Origin: Macrolepiota albuminosa
Taxonomy: Eukaryota; Basidiomycota; Agaricomycetes; Agaricales; Agaricaceae
Direction: 5' to 3'
NCBI GenBank assembly: GCA_027475525.1
Contig: JAMWFC010000005.1
Span: 248,001-312,000 of the forward strand
Length of the DNA: 64,000 nt
Shown piece after piece: positions 1-11,245 of this stretch (the first letter of the stretch is position 1; each line of letters opens with the position of its first letter). Below the pieces are notes generated by a model, which saw only the letters and a list, made by a program, of their open reading frames with translations, made no database searches and had not been told where the DNA came from. Position numbers and translations under genes: made by a program.

Positions 1-1283
1 TGCATAATGGCGTCCCTACCACGTTCACGAGTACAAATCCCATTGAAGATGCAGCCTCGTTTCAACGCATCGCACCGATAGCAAGGCAGAGAGGCGGTAG
101 GAAACCAGCAGCCCTCAGGATCGTTCTCAGACCAACACTTGTCACACTAAGAAAGAAGTCAGCGACGGCATGAACCTCCAAAGGGGCAAAACAGTGCTTA
201 CCGCGCCAATCTTTGCCCTAAACGCGCAACGCTCCAAGGGCGCAACGGTAACCTTCTTCTTGCCGCCCAGTACTTGGACACCAGCCGGGATGCCGGTATC
301 AATGACGGTAGTATCATGGCGAAGACGCAAAAGGTTGCGAAGCTCCACGTCGGTGAACATGGTCTGGTTAGACGCCTATTGACATTAACATTTAGGCGCT
401 AAAGTCTAGTGACAACGAGCAAAGCACTTACGACATACAAAGGGGGAACACGAGCAGGGAGATTGATCTGGAAGGGGAGAAGTCAGAAAAATGGAGTAAG
501 GAAGATAGGGAAGGAACGCACAGTACGTTTGGGAGAACTAGCACAAGCAGGGGGCGCTCGTTCAATAACAATGGCAAAATTACGCGGAGGACCATGGGAA
601 GTTGGGCGCGTCGGGCCGGGTCGTGGCTCGCTACGAGAGACAGCAATACGTTTGATGGCTGAATGGGAAGGGGCAGTGCAAACGGGAGAAGCAGCGTGTG
701 GGGCAGGGCGAGTGGAAGAAGCAGCGCCACGAAAAGGGCTGCCAAGAACGGAAGGAGGCGGGACAGAAGTCAAAGAAGGAGGGGCGGTAGGAACAGAAGG
801 GACAGTAGAGGCCAAGGAGGCAGTGGGAAGACTGGCGACAGTGGGAGACGTGGCAACCGACTGCTCAAGGATTAACAGTGGAAAAGGGGGGGAAGAAAAG
901 GAAGGACTTACCTCGCTGACCTTGGTACTAGCCAACAACGTGTCAATCTCGTTGGATAAGGAGGGAGCCTAGTATGGGTGCTGAACCTTAGCGCCACAAA
1001 GCCAAAATCAAACTTAGAAACTTACGAAAAGGTCCGCAAAAGGGCGCAACCAATCGGCACCTTCGTACTCACGGTACCGGGCCACACACTACTCGCGAAC
1101 CTCGTCACCCCGCTCCCAGGAACTGTCGGAGCCGCGGACCACGAGCCAGCGCCGATAGAGTTGCATAATACCAGGGACGGTTTGTGGTGCATCGGCGGGA
1201 CCGACAGACTTAGCGCGATCAAATAAATAGGAGGCCTTAGCCAGGAAATTGCGGAGAGCAGAGGCATCAAAAGGAGTAGACAT
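1..1283 (-). pseudogene. Gene Z copy 1: spliced gene with Zn2Cys6-like motif, 3' end outside the window
   Basis: Read on the minus strand from ATG at 1283 (MSTPFDAS). Exon 1 runs to 1026 and ends at a GTAAGT donor. A 57 bp intron leads to a 19-residue exon (912-968). A third exon of about 110 residues, rich in Ser, Pro, Ala and Arg, follows, then a short exon around 418-445 and one near 180-385 (FTDVELRNLLRL). The last exon before the window edge (about 1-155) encodes C-x2-C-x8-C-x8-C-x2-C-x6-C, close to the fungal Zn2Cys6 spacing. Exon 1 has TAG where copy 2 has TGG (after EVRE), so this copy looks inactive. No family is recognised beyond the cysteine pattern; nuclear DNA binding is only an inference. 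Copy 2 (31790-34302) supplies the missing 3' half. Confidence 0.6.
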
Positions 1284-2432
1284 CCTGGAAAGATGGGAAG
1301 GAAAACACGGGGAGGTGAAGTGCTGAAAACGATTTTTATAAGGCGCCGGCGGCATTATACGGACCATAGCGCAGTCAAATTAATGATGGCGTTTGACTGA
1401 GGACAGTCAATTTTTCAGTTGGGGGGAGATGATAGGCTTCTACTTGGACTGAGCGCATCAAGGGACATTATAGGCTGACCAACACTTGACACACTAGAGA
1501 CTCTAGCGACCAGCCTTGGGTACAGAGCAGCCCTAGTGCGGGCGCTCTATGGCAAGACTTATCCATTCATCTCAATCACCAGTATCAGCCCCTCAGCGCA
1601 CTCCACTCAGTTACTTTGAAGACCAAGAAGGCCCAGAACTCATAGCGCTAGCACAACGGCGGGAGGTGACTCTGACCAAACCCCGATCAGTACTGAAAGG
1701 AGTTAGCAATTGGCGCTGTCAATCACCGAGGCACCTCAATCAGAAGTCTAAAAAGAATCAATGACGACAAGACAGGATACACGCAGACCCGACATTTAAA
1801 TCTATCAAAAGATGGTACAATGTTTAGCACCGGAATTAGCGCTCACGGCGTCTGTCAAGGATTCCCTGACCATACCCCGGAATGGCATGGCCAATTAAAT
1901 GTGAGCAAACTCGTACCACTTCTAAGTAGTTTTTGAGTCGCCGTTGGTCGCCGTTGACAGGTGGCCGTTAGCTACAGTCACAAAGAGAGGCGCTAATTGG
2001 TAGCGCCGTCAATGGACTTATTTTGGAAATAATGTAGCGCATAGTATAAAAACTAGCTACTTGCCATGTAAATAACAACGAATCGTAACCTCTTGAGCAC
2101 CCAGTTACATTTAGCGTTCAAATCACGCTAGCATTGCCTGACTTTGTCACCAAGTTCGGCGCTAGCTTTGTCTATCTCGTCTTTGTCGTTTACGGTGCCA
2201 CCTATGGGCACGCTACGCTGCACTATTCGTTTATTTCTCTATAACTTCGCCTAATCTACGACGCTTACCACTGACTAGATAGCACCTGAGGCGCTAACAT
2301 CTAGTGCATCACCCTATCTCCTTTGCTCGAGCACACCAGGACCCTGCCAGGACTCCTCACAAACCTGTATGCCAGGTGCTGGAGACGGCATTGTACTGCG
2401 TATACGTCCAGCACACCCAACCACAGTTGGCG
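1284..2432. repeat. Upstream non-coding part of the gene Z repeat, copy 1
   Basis: About 1.15 kb upstream of gene Z copy 1 aligns almost end to end with 34303-35568 upstream of copy 2, including the polypyrimidine and GCGCTA-rich stretches. Similarity continues to about 2432 (CAGTTGGCGTCATCA); copy 2 is cut there by an LTR fragment. No ORF in it is convincing. Conservation well beyond the coding part shows the whole unit was duplicated, perhaps as part of a mobile element whose ends are not visible here. Confidence 0.7.
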
Positions 2433-2550
2433 TCATCAGCGTTTACTTGGAGATGAGTTTCAAGAACTTTTTGTGGGTCTGATGTGCCATTCTGCGCTGC
2501 CCATGACACCGTTTCCCCGTGTACTGCTGTTTTAGTCAAGTATAATGATA

Positions 2551-3821
2551 TGTCCACCTCCAAACTGAGGCAGACAAACTAGTATCAACAGCTCCCAATG
2601 TATCCATATAAATGCTGAAAACTGTAAGCATTGCGTCGAAAACTGTAGATGCCGGGAGCTTTACCTCAAAAACCCTAGCAATAAAAACAACAAACCAAAG
2701 ACATTGTAACAAAGTGCACAACCAAGAGTCCATGGACGATCTGTCTAACTCGATACCATCAAATGAAGGCGCAATAGATCACTTCACTGTCTGCCTATCC
2801 CTGGAACCCTAAGCTGTTAACCCTAACTTAACAGAACTTGACCAAACCTCTAACCTTGCCTAACCTAGCATAACTGCCTAACACTAACACTAACAAAACA
2901 CCCTAACCAAGCATAACCAGGTCTAAACGTACACTCAGTAGTTGGTTTGTTTTCCACGTGAGTGAGTTGTTCATCCACGTGACCCTGCTTTTTGAGCCAA
3001 CCCTCATTTCCTTCACGGCCCGGTATCCGGAGGGTTCTTGATGGGATCGAGTTAGACAGATCGTCCCTCCCCTCCACAACCAACAATCAGTGATCACGAG
3101 GATTTAGCCAATGGTGGCAGTGCTAAATATGATCTCGGAACGAGCCCCGAGATCTTGTTGACATCACCCATCAAAAGCTAAATCCGAGTTCCCTCCCACT
3201 ACTGACACCTCGCGTAAACACGTCCTCGAGTATACGACGCAACCCACGGTAGCCATTAAACAAGGCCAAGGGCTCTCGAAAGACACAAGGAGTGAGAGGG
3301 GAAGGGAGTAGGATGGCAGAGGAGGAAGGATTAGCCATAAAAAGGGGGTGACCACGCGCACCAGGGAACGGAGGAACCATTAGCCACAAACCCGGGCTCA
3401 GTAACACGCTAACCGACTGCCTGGGCACAGCAAGGCCACAAACCGACAACGAAACACACACGATACGCAATGGTCCATGCGTAATAAGAATGGGTATAAG
3501 AAGGGTGGTAATTTGGGGGAGTCGGGCAAGCAGTTGACTTGCCACGGCTAGGAGTCCCCAGAGAGCGGACGTCTTAGGCCAACAGCAGTAGACTGACTTC
3601 AGGTTTTAGTTTTAATACTATTTTGTACCCACATTTCAAGTGTGACTTTATTAAGTTTACATTTCAAACCAAAACAAACAAAATTATAACACTTTTTACA
3701 ACGTGTACGCGCGTGTAACTAAGTCCCCAGAACGTCGTGAATACAAGTTTACATTTAACTTAAGACTTGGTCAATTTCATTTGGGCAACTTAAAACAAAT
3801 AAAAACTTTCATTTCGCATCA
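2551..3821 (+). repeat. Diverged LTR-like sequence, family B, copy 1
   Basis: Several blocks are shared in the same order with 9691-11172. They include GCTGAAAACTGTAAGC near 2614, a block around 'gatctcgg' near 3130, and 'GTCTTAGGCCAACA' near 3575 followed by 'GACTTCAGGTTTT'. Both copies end in an AACTTTCATTT/AACTTCATTT tract followed by GCATCA. The shared order and the PBS-like site behind copy 2 suggest a long terminal repeat. No matching 5 bp duplication flanks this copy, so its limits are approximate. Confidence 0.5.
2808..2930. repeat. Degenerate telomere-like CCCTAA/CCTAAC cluster
   Basis: About 120 bp containing many CCTAAC, CCCTAA, CTAACA and GCATAAC words in one orientation, interrupted and irregular. 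Fungal telomeres are usually TTAGGG. This stretch resembles an eroded interstitial telomere-like tract, but it lies inside the family B LTR-like region and may be chance low complexity. Confidence 0.35.
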
Positions 3822-4496
3822 ATAAAAGAAAAAAGAACAGGTAAGAGTCGGGGACCGGCGCATACGTGCGCCGCTACGATATAGTAACGATGTTCTAATG
3901 GGACAGGTAGTTCAACTGGTTCGTTGAGTGCAATTCCGACGTGTTCCACTTTAGGTAAATTACACTTCTTCCCGGTCAGGGGTAGGGGGCCACGACGTAC
4001 CACCCCCTTCGGGTCTGGAGGCGTAGTAGTACTCCCCGTAACCGCGTTGGCAGTTTGTGCGGGGTTGTTGAGCACTGACAGTGGCTACCATTGCTAGGAC
4101 TATCTACTTTACACCAGGATATCACTAGTTACTTCAGTATGTCGTTATCCAGCTCCTTGAAGCACTGCTGTGGTGGAACGGGGTATACTGAGGACTTGGT
4201 ATTGTTGTGTGGTGAATTTGGTTTTTCATGACTTCCTATGCGATTGCCGAACGTGGGTTGTGTGCCTACCTCCCATAGTGTAGATTTCTGCCCGACAGTT
4301 GATAGAGGAATATATATTCTTGTATGTTCTGGGACATTGCAATTTGATCTAATGTGATGTGATAACAACAATGGGTCAAGGAATACTTACGATACAATAG
4401 GTCGCAACACTAACAAGGTGTAAAAGTTCACTTATAGACATTCTGAAAATTACTTGGAACAGGAAAGATGTCCATCATGTCTGTCTAATTTTATGT
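3822..4496. other. Unassigned intergenic stretch 3' of the deaminase gene
   Basis: Two short open frames lie on the minus strand (3809-4075 and 4129-4371). Neither has a recognisable domain, and they are not supported by codon pattern or by a second copy. The part around 3840-4080 is GC-rich compared with its surroundings. Nothing else is seen here; it probably includes the 3' UTR of the gene that ends at 4497. Confidence 0.4.
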
Positions 4497-5765
4497 CTAG
4501 TCGGATTTGCTATTTATGATCAATTCATCGGCTGCGACGAGCTCCTTTTGAAACAATACTTTCAATTCGCTCTGGACGCAATTGAGCACAGCTTCGTAGC
4601 AACGACGAAGTGTACCTGAATCGATACCACGTAGCGGCAGGTCGTTATCAGCATAAGGAATGCTCCAGTGAAAGCGTGGTGTGCTGTTGCTCAAGATGGT
4701 TTTCCAGGTTGTCTCATCAGCATCTTGGCCATAGGTGCAAGTGGTTTCCCAATTCGTACCAAGAGCAGAATTGAACTCTCTCCTCCAACATGTACATGCC
4801 AGACAACTGGTCTTGTTGCTCCCAATGAGCAGCTCTGAACCATCCTGCAAATGTCGCAAGCCGACCTTCTCAGATACGTAGAGAATCAAACTAACTTCCG
4901 CATGGATATGTGGAGTGACTGTGATGGTTCCCATCAGCTCAGAAACCCACATTACGTGGGCTCTAAGTTCTTCGGGACTCGAAGCGAATTTCCCAGAAAT
5001 CACGGTCGAATATCGACTCATAGCTGCTTCCATCTTCATTGTACGAGTTGTACCACCCAGTTCAATAGCGGGAACCCAGGTGACATCGATATCTTTCCCG
5101 CGCTTCTTCCAGAATTTGATGAGGACTCCGACACGGAGATACTGGGCCATTTTGTCAAGGTGTCGTTGTAGACGACAAGCACGCGCGTCATGATACCTAT
5201 AAGAAAAGGTAAGATCGTAGGCATCTAGCACTCTTCGGGAGATTACAACAAGCGCCTTGAAAGTGCTTATCGCGTTTTCGGAATCATCGAAAGCAAATGG
5301 AGGTTGGAAGGTTAAAATGATATCCTTCAGCCGATTGACAGGGTCTTCTGTATCGTCGGATTTGCGGAAAATGCGGACTGCCCTTGTCAGAGATTCGCGA
5401 AGATTACGAATTCGCTTATTGACGCTGGCCTGGCAATACGTAGCAAGAAAAGGGATCATACTCTCGAAGTCCTGAGCCCGTTTCAAGTCGTCAAAAAATG
5501 CTTTCGCGATGATGGCATCGTTTTGAGTGTCGGAGGGTGGACTCTTTGCTATGTAGAGTTTGGCTTCTTTCTCCCACCAGAATGTGGCGAGAGTGGGATT
5601 TGAATCACCAGTGGCCAAAAACAAAGCCACTATGTCGAGCAGGCGTGCCTGAAGAGGAGAATTCGTGCGCTGACAAAGCTTCAAGGGTGATCTCTTCCAC
5701 AAGAAGTACAGATCCTCCTCAAGATGAGACTGAATTTGCGTAATGGGCACTGATGTAGAGGACAT
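4497..5765 (-). CDS. OTT_1508-like deaminase family protein
   Basis: One uninterrupted reading frame of 422 residues starting at ATG 5765, the longest frame outside the retroelements. Residues 288-290 are His-Ala-Glu, followed by a hydrophobic strand. Residues 321-324 are Cys-Leu-Ala-Cys just after IGSNKTS. An HAE plus C-x2-C pair is the zinc-binding signature of the cytidine deaminase fold, and the IG.S..SC..C context matches the fungal OTT_1508-like deaminases. Those proteins are predicted to deaminate bases in nucleic acids or nucleotides, but the substrate is unknown. The N-terminal 270 residues look helical and carry no other domain I recognise. There is no signal peptide or membrane segment. 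It stands alone between transposon remnants, and nothing in it looks broken, so it is probably a live host gene. Confidence 0.75.
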   Translation of the reverse strand: MSSTSVPITQIQSHLEEDLYFLWKRSPLKLCQRTNSPLQARLLDIVALFLATGDSNPTLATFWWEKEAKLYIAKSPPSDTQNDAIIAKAFFDDLKRAQDFESMIPFLATYCQASVNKRIRNLRESLTRAVRIFRKSDDTEDPVNRLKDIILTFQPPFAFDDSENAISTFKALVVISRRVLDAYDLTFSYRYHDARACRLQRHLDKMAQYLRVGVLIKFWKKRGKDIDVTWVPAIELGGTTRTMKMEAAMSRYSTVISGKFASSPEELRAHVMWVSELMGTITVTPHIHAEVSLILYVSEKVGLRHLQDGSELLIGSNKTSCLACTCWRREFNSALGTNWETTCTYGQDADETTWKTILSNSTPRFHWSIPYADNDLPLRGIDSGTLRRCYEAVLNCVQSELKVLFQKELVAADELIINSKSD

Positions 5766-6860
5766 GAGTTTTGAGAGAGGTTGAACGATCTTTTATGATA
5801 TTTCAACTCCGATTTCGTGGCCACGTTTATGTAAGGTAAACGTGCATGTGCGGTTGGTTACCAAGTACTCGGCAAACAAATACTGACCGGACCCACGACA
5901 ATCATCGTAGCGGCGCATGCGCCATCCCCGACTCATGAAACAATAAATGTTGCTTTTGAGCTTTGAATTCAGATTATCTTAGTTGATGCGCAAAGGATGA
6001 CTCTGCACTTGAAAATTTTGGTTCAAAATACTTGGACTTTGTCGAGAACTCAGAAGCAACTTGCGGATATTGCTTACACAATGATGGTGCGCCAGCAGAT
6101 GTATGAACACTGACTGGCTGTTTTTGCAAACTGCAAGGAGGTTCTCATCACCAAACTCCAGAGAGCTCTACCTGCCCAGGCAATGACAAAACACTCGGAT
6201 TGTGTTCGTCTTTTCTGGACAAGGTGGTCAGTATCTCAGGATTTAGGTTTTGCTCTGTCACAAAACTCATCTTTTTGCGACTCGCGTCAATGAATGTCAC
6301 AGTATCCTTGAGAAGGCAGGCTTTCCTGGAGTCCTAACTATTCTCACAAGGAGGCAAAGTAGAGGAGCAGGAGGGGAGGGAGGAGAGGAGATGAATTGAA
6401 AGGATGCGCAACTTCAGATTAAAATGAGATCTGGCGTATTAGAAGGACTTTGCAATCAAGGCAGGCACACAACAGCCCCATGAAAAACGAAGCAATAACA
6501 TGATAGAAAGAGTACACAAAAGGGAAGAGATAGACACTGATCACCCATGATTCATACTTATCGTCACGTTCATTTGCAGAAACACCACTGAGTATCACTG
6601 ACTTTCACCAGGCAACATATGGACCATGATGTAGGACGCAGTCCTCACTTAGACCAGCACCAACAGACAATAGAACCTTGCTGTATTCAACAGTCAAGAT
6701 AATGTATGTATGTGCACGTAATAATATGAGATGATGATGGTAAAAACCAAGGAAGTAAGTAATCAAGTGGGATCACAAATCCCCCCATTAGTTTTGCCAC
6801 TTGTTTATGTCCCTTTTTCTTGTACTGCCCTTGTTTGTCTTTTGTACATACCAAAACCCC
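5766..6860. other. Upstream region of the deaminase gene and old LTR remnant
   Basis: No credible coding frame. A purine-rich run of GGAGG/GAGAGG words lies at 6350-6400. Just beyond the end of the family D integrase remnant, 6779-6800 reads on the minus strand as a polypurine tract (AATGGGGGGAT) followed by TGTGATCCCA. This is the expected layout of a PPT and the start of a 3' LTR. The LTR itself, which would lie to the left, is too diverged to delimit. Confidence 0.4.
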
Positions 6861-6869
6861 ATCTCTAAT

Positions 6870-9131
6870 TCAAAAATTGCAGTTGTCTGAACAAGCCTTA
6901 TTGGCCTGAGCTGCTTGTTGGATTTTGGCTTGCACTAAGTTATCCTGTGCTGTTGCAGTATCCACAGCCAGCCTATCAATTACATAACATGCTGTATCTT
7001 CCTCTGATCTGACCTGTTCTGTTGCAGGAATCAATGGTGGGATTATGTGCAGAGTGTGTCCCATCCTTAATTGGAATGGTGAAAAACCTGAGGACTTATT
7101 TACTGTGTTCATGATATTGAATTGAATGCATTGCAGTGCGCAAGCCCACACTTTTTGAGTTCTGTTGATATGGAAACACAACACCTATACAATTGTTTTA
7201 TTGGACTGCTCACTGGTGTCATCTGTCTCAGGGTGGTAAGCCATCGACATCTTAATCTTTACTCCAATAAGGTGCATAAGGTGCGTCCAAAAGCGTGATG
7301 TGAACAACTTATCCCTGTCACATACAATGTCAGAGGGCAGACCATTCTCACAATACCAATGCTCAAAGAAAAGTTCCACTAATTGCAGCGCTGTGATGTC
7401 AATCCGAGTTGGGACAATACAAAAGTCTGAGTGAAGATGGTCAGTTATTGTCAGTATGCAATTGAACTCATCATCCTCAGGTAAAGGCCCCACAAAGTCC
7501 ATTGCCACTGATCCTCCTTGCCCATCCAGCATGGGCAATGGGTAAAGTGGACCCATGGGGCAAAACATAGGCAACTTATAACATTGACATTCTGCACATG
7601 CAGGAATATACCCCTCCTCCAGATCTCAATGCATCCTTGGCCAGTAGTATGACCAGCGCAATGCTTCATATGCTTTTTCAAATCCAAAATGTTCTAAAGA
7701 ATCATGAGCCAGATGAAAAATCTATTTGCATATATTGCCTGTCTGAGGCACAAGTAAGCATGAGCCCAAGAACCACAAGCCATCCTTCTCTACCAACAAC
7801 CCCATTCCTCAGGCTGCCGCCAGCAGGTTCTTACACCACAGGTCATTATTATACCCACTGTCAGCATTGATACCCTTGGCAGATGTGTGATGTCCCAGGA
7901 AATTACTAGTATAGCACAAATGTGATTTTTTTAGATTCACAAACATGCAGGCTTTCCAAAGTGCCTCCAATATTTTAGAAACATTTTTGTGATGTTCTTC
8001 TAACAATTCCGACCATATAACAATATCATTTAAGTAAACATGGCAGTTTTTGCTAATGTACTCATGAAGTGCAGCTGTCACCTGATGCTGCTGAATTGCT
8101 GATGCATTCCTCAAGCCTATAGGCATGACCAGCCACTTATATAACCCAAACAGAGTTGATGCAGCTGTCAGTGGCACATGTTCAGGGTGCATTTGCATTT
8201 AGAAAAATGTGTTTGTTAAGTCCAATACACCAGAGAATTTCCCTTTCACACAGTCATGCAGGATATCTTCTACCCTCAGGATGGGGTGATTATCCAGAAT
8301 TGTCACTGCATTGAGAGCCTGGTCATCATTTACCCAACAAAGAAGCATGGTGGGATTCACTTTTGGAATTAAAAAGGCAGGTGACACAAATTGCAAGGCA
8401 GATGGCTGGATACAACCAGCATCCAAGTGTTCATCAATCAACATTTTCCATGCTTCACAATACTTTTGTGGGCATTGATACATCCAAGTTTTTATTGCAT
8501 GGTTAGTGTTCTTTAATTTAATTTCTGCCAGCATGTCCCATGGAAGGTTCTTTACATTTATGACTGGTTTGAAAACATCTCTGAATTCATGTTCCAAGTG
8601 TTCATCATGCTTCACAAGCATTTGTTCAGCCACTAGTTCTTCTATCTGCATATGGATAGCAGCCACTACATTTATGTTGGCCACTTTCTCAAACAGCTCC
8701 AGCTGCTCCATCCTTTTCAAACGCATGCTTTATACTGCTTTCAATTCCTTGACTATTTCTTTATAGCAATTCATTGTTTCTTTAATTCTTTTTTTCATGG
8801 TGTGAACTGTCAAACAGGTTTTTTCTTTGATAGTACAGAATGTAATAAATCATACATTGTACACTTATCTATGACAGTATCTTTATCATGATCAATTACA
8901 ATTTGATTTGTCTTTAAAAATGGACAACTGAGGATTACAAGATAACACAATTCCAGGGCAACAATAGCACATATAATATTTGAAGTCCAATTTTTGTCAA
9001 GAGACATTATAGACAATTTACAATATTCAGATAATACAGTCGGAACTTTTTTTTTCTGAATTTGACAGTGCTACAGACACAATAAGTGGTTCTTTGAAGC
9101 GACATTTTTGTAATCCAAGTTGGTGAACTAG
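6870..9131 (-). pseudogene. Family D Ty3/Gypsy pol remnant (protease end, RT, integrase)
   Basis: Minus strand, in order. 8810-9131 is the C-terminal part of a retropepsin region (SCPFLKTNQIVIDHDKDTV, ending TMYDLL). 8199-8726 is the N-terminal reverse transcriptase, with CPQKYCEAWKMLIDEHLDAG, FVSPAFLIPKV and the palm strand GVLDLTN. 7809-8198 continues RT (MPIGLRNASA) with YLND where YLDD is expected. After a stop-rich gap come integrase pieces: a KKHMKHC/C zinc region near 7600-7690, then MDFVGPLPED, CDRDKLFTSRFW and HPETDDTSEQSNKT, which carry the D, D and E positions (7185-7574). The RNase H domain expected between RT and integrase is missing. Stops, frame breaks and the YLND change show a dead element. 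It is cut on the right by a family C LTR fragment. Confidence 0.75.
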
Positions 9132-9220
9132 TGTAACTGTTGGTTATGAGCTAGAACCTTCTTGTGTGAATCACACAGTGCTAAATCAGACCACAGTATC
9201 AGATTTGACTAGAACTAAGC
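9132..9220. repeat. Fragment of a family C LTR
   Basis: Starts TGTAAC and runs through 'agctagaacct', 'tgtgtgaatcacacagtgct', 'aaatcagacc' and 'gatttgacta'. This is the same succession found in the first 90 bp of the LTRs of element C (49735-49907 and 60971-61143), with a few differences. The rest of the LTR is missing. It directly abuts the family D pol remnant. Confidence 0.75.
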
Positions 9221-9690
9221 AACCATCCCCGCAAGACAGGCACAATCAAACATGTTGCCTGCATCAGCTAGAAAATGCAAGGTCAACCAGATATGCCACA
9301 CCTATGGCCACATGCAGATAAATCAATATCCCACTGCATTGATATGCATGCAGACTCACATGTTGCCCTGCTAAAATGCACAAGAATTCCTTGTCCACTG
9401 CATTGCTGTGTTTCAGCACCTTGTCCAGCATCTGAGTGATTGTCACTTCTTCATCAGACAGCCTGAATGTAGGTGAACATAACATAGACTCATGTAGTGA
9501 AGACTACATGCCTACCAACCAGGTTTGTATTTGCTCAATGCCATGGGTGAGATCTCTGAGTGTATCATGATCATCTCTTCATAAGGCTGTTTGGAAGGAG
9601 GTTTTACTATCTTTCCCTCAACTTGAGTGAGAACACTTTCATGAATTGAGTTACACATTGATAAGATAGTTATAGTGGGACATATTGATA
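9221..9690. other. Unassigned stretch between LTR fragments
   Basis: Two minus-strand frames are present, 9264-9485 (contains TFRLSDEEVTITQMLDKVL) and 9512-9715. I do not recognise either. They could be remnants of a gag or leader of an old retroelement. There is no second copy in the window to test this against. Confidence 0.3.
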
Positions 9691-11172
9691 CGTCTGCCTC
9701 ACATGAGGCAGACAAAAAGAGTTAAAATATAGTCCCAATATACCCCAAAAAGTGCTGAAAACCATAAGCACTAGTCAAAAACTGTAGACACAGGCAGACT
9801 CACCTGAAAAACCCAACCTAAACTTATGAAAACTGGCAAACCCAGCCAGCGCAGCAGTAAATGTGTGGTAAACAAGGCAGTGATCAGCAATTGATGAAGT
9901 CAGGGATAGCCAAAGAAGTGGCAGTGCTCAGCAAAAGCCAAGATCTCGGCATCATCTCCAAAATCAGCATTGCCACCACACCATCCCGTCACTCCATTCC
10001 AAAATACTTTGTACTCTTTCATCGTACCTCCTCTCCACAATACCAGCCCACCGCAACCATGGAACAACAATGAAGCGAGTCTGGGAGAAGGGAAAAGGAC
10101 ACAGAGGGACAAAAAAATGAGGCAAAAAAAGGATAGAACAGCAATGGAGAAAAGATTAGCCATGAAAAGAATGTAACTACACACACCAGAGATCGGAGAA
10201 ATCATTAGCCACCAACTTGGGCTTGGTAATGCACTAACCAACTGCCTGGGCATGGCAACGTGTTATATCGACACTGAAACACATGCAATACATGGTGGTC
10301 CATGCATCAAAGTAGAAATATAAATGGAGGGTAGAAATAGGGGAGTCGGGCAAGCAATCAACTTGCCATGGCTCAGAGTCCCCAGGGAGTGGATGTCTTA
10401 GGCCAACACAATTAGATTGACTTCAGGTTTTTAGTAGTAGTACTATTTGCATCCCAATTTCAAGTGTGAATTCTATTTTTGTCAGGGGACACCTCATTCC
10501 TTTCTTCATTCACTCCTTATTTCTTCACTCTCCTTTCATTCACTTCCTTATTTCTTCTACCATTCTCTCATTTTGCTGTTACTACTTCTTCAACACTATC
10601 TGTTGGTACTATTCTCAACCTTTGAGGTGCTCTGGTTCTTTAGCTATCACTCAGACAAGTGTGGGCCCTTCAGCACCGCTCCAGGCTGCTTAGATAAGCC
10701 GGAGTTTGCCTTTCTGACTTCTAAAGTCCGGAGTTTTCCTCCCTTGTTTGCACACTTGTTTGGTTAGTCAATTTTCGAGTTTTTAAGGTTTTGTTGTACT
10801 GTACAGTTGTTTCCCATGCTTCAGAGGCCCCAGAAGCGTCCAACCTGGCATAGGGAATCCCCAGACTTGTTCTCTTTGGATCTCCCTCTGCCAGGTGAGT
10901 AGCTACCTTGATATTGTCAGTATATATTCTAATACACTTTGGATCTCCCTCTGCCAGCTGTGTGACTGAGCCACAGCCTCTAGAGGTCGCCCTTACAATT
11001 TTACATTCAAATTAAATTCAATAAAAATTATAGACTTCTTTTACAAAGTGTGCGCTAGTGTGACTGCTGCCCCACATACTCTGTGGAATTGGGGAATCAA
11101 AATATAACAAAGTTTAGTCTGAATTCTATTTTGGACTACTTTACATAGAGTAAATAACTTCATTTTGCATCA
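9691..11172 (+). repeat. Family B LTR, copy 2 (5' LTR of the gag at 12047)
   Basis: Shares ordered blocks with 2551-3821 and ends in GCATCA. It is followed after two bases by TGGAGCCCACTGTGAGG, which looks like a tRNA primer-binding site. The left end opens with a perfect inverted repeat, arms GTCTGCCTCA and TGAGGCAGAC around CA (9692-9713). A broken gag lies downstream on the plus strand, so this is read as the 5' LTR of family B. Short frames inside it, such as the Phe/Ser-rich one at 10447-10767, are not taken as genes. Confidence 0.55.
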
Positions 11173-11174
11173 TC

Positions 11175-11191
11175 TGGAGCCCACTGTGAGG
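11175..11191 (+). other. Probable primer-binding site of family B
   Basis: TGGAGCCCACTGTGAGG starts two bases after the LTR end GCATCA. TGG matches the complement of a tRNA CCA tail. Which tRNA it would pair with cannot be decided here. Confidence 0.45.
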
Positions 11192-11245
11192 GGGCTTTTG
11201 TTGCACAATCAAACACTTTGATGGATCTCCATTTGGAGTCCAACC

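Noticed and set aside
6340..6410. Purine-rich run as a functional polypurine tract
   Set aside because: It is not next to an LTR boundary; the better candidate is at 6779-6800, directly beyond the integrase remnant.
10447..10767. Phe/Leu/Ser-rich frame at 10447-10767 as a membrane protein
   Set aside because: It lies inside a family B LTR in pyrimidine-rich sequence and is not kept in the other LTR copy.
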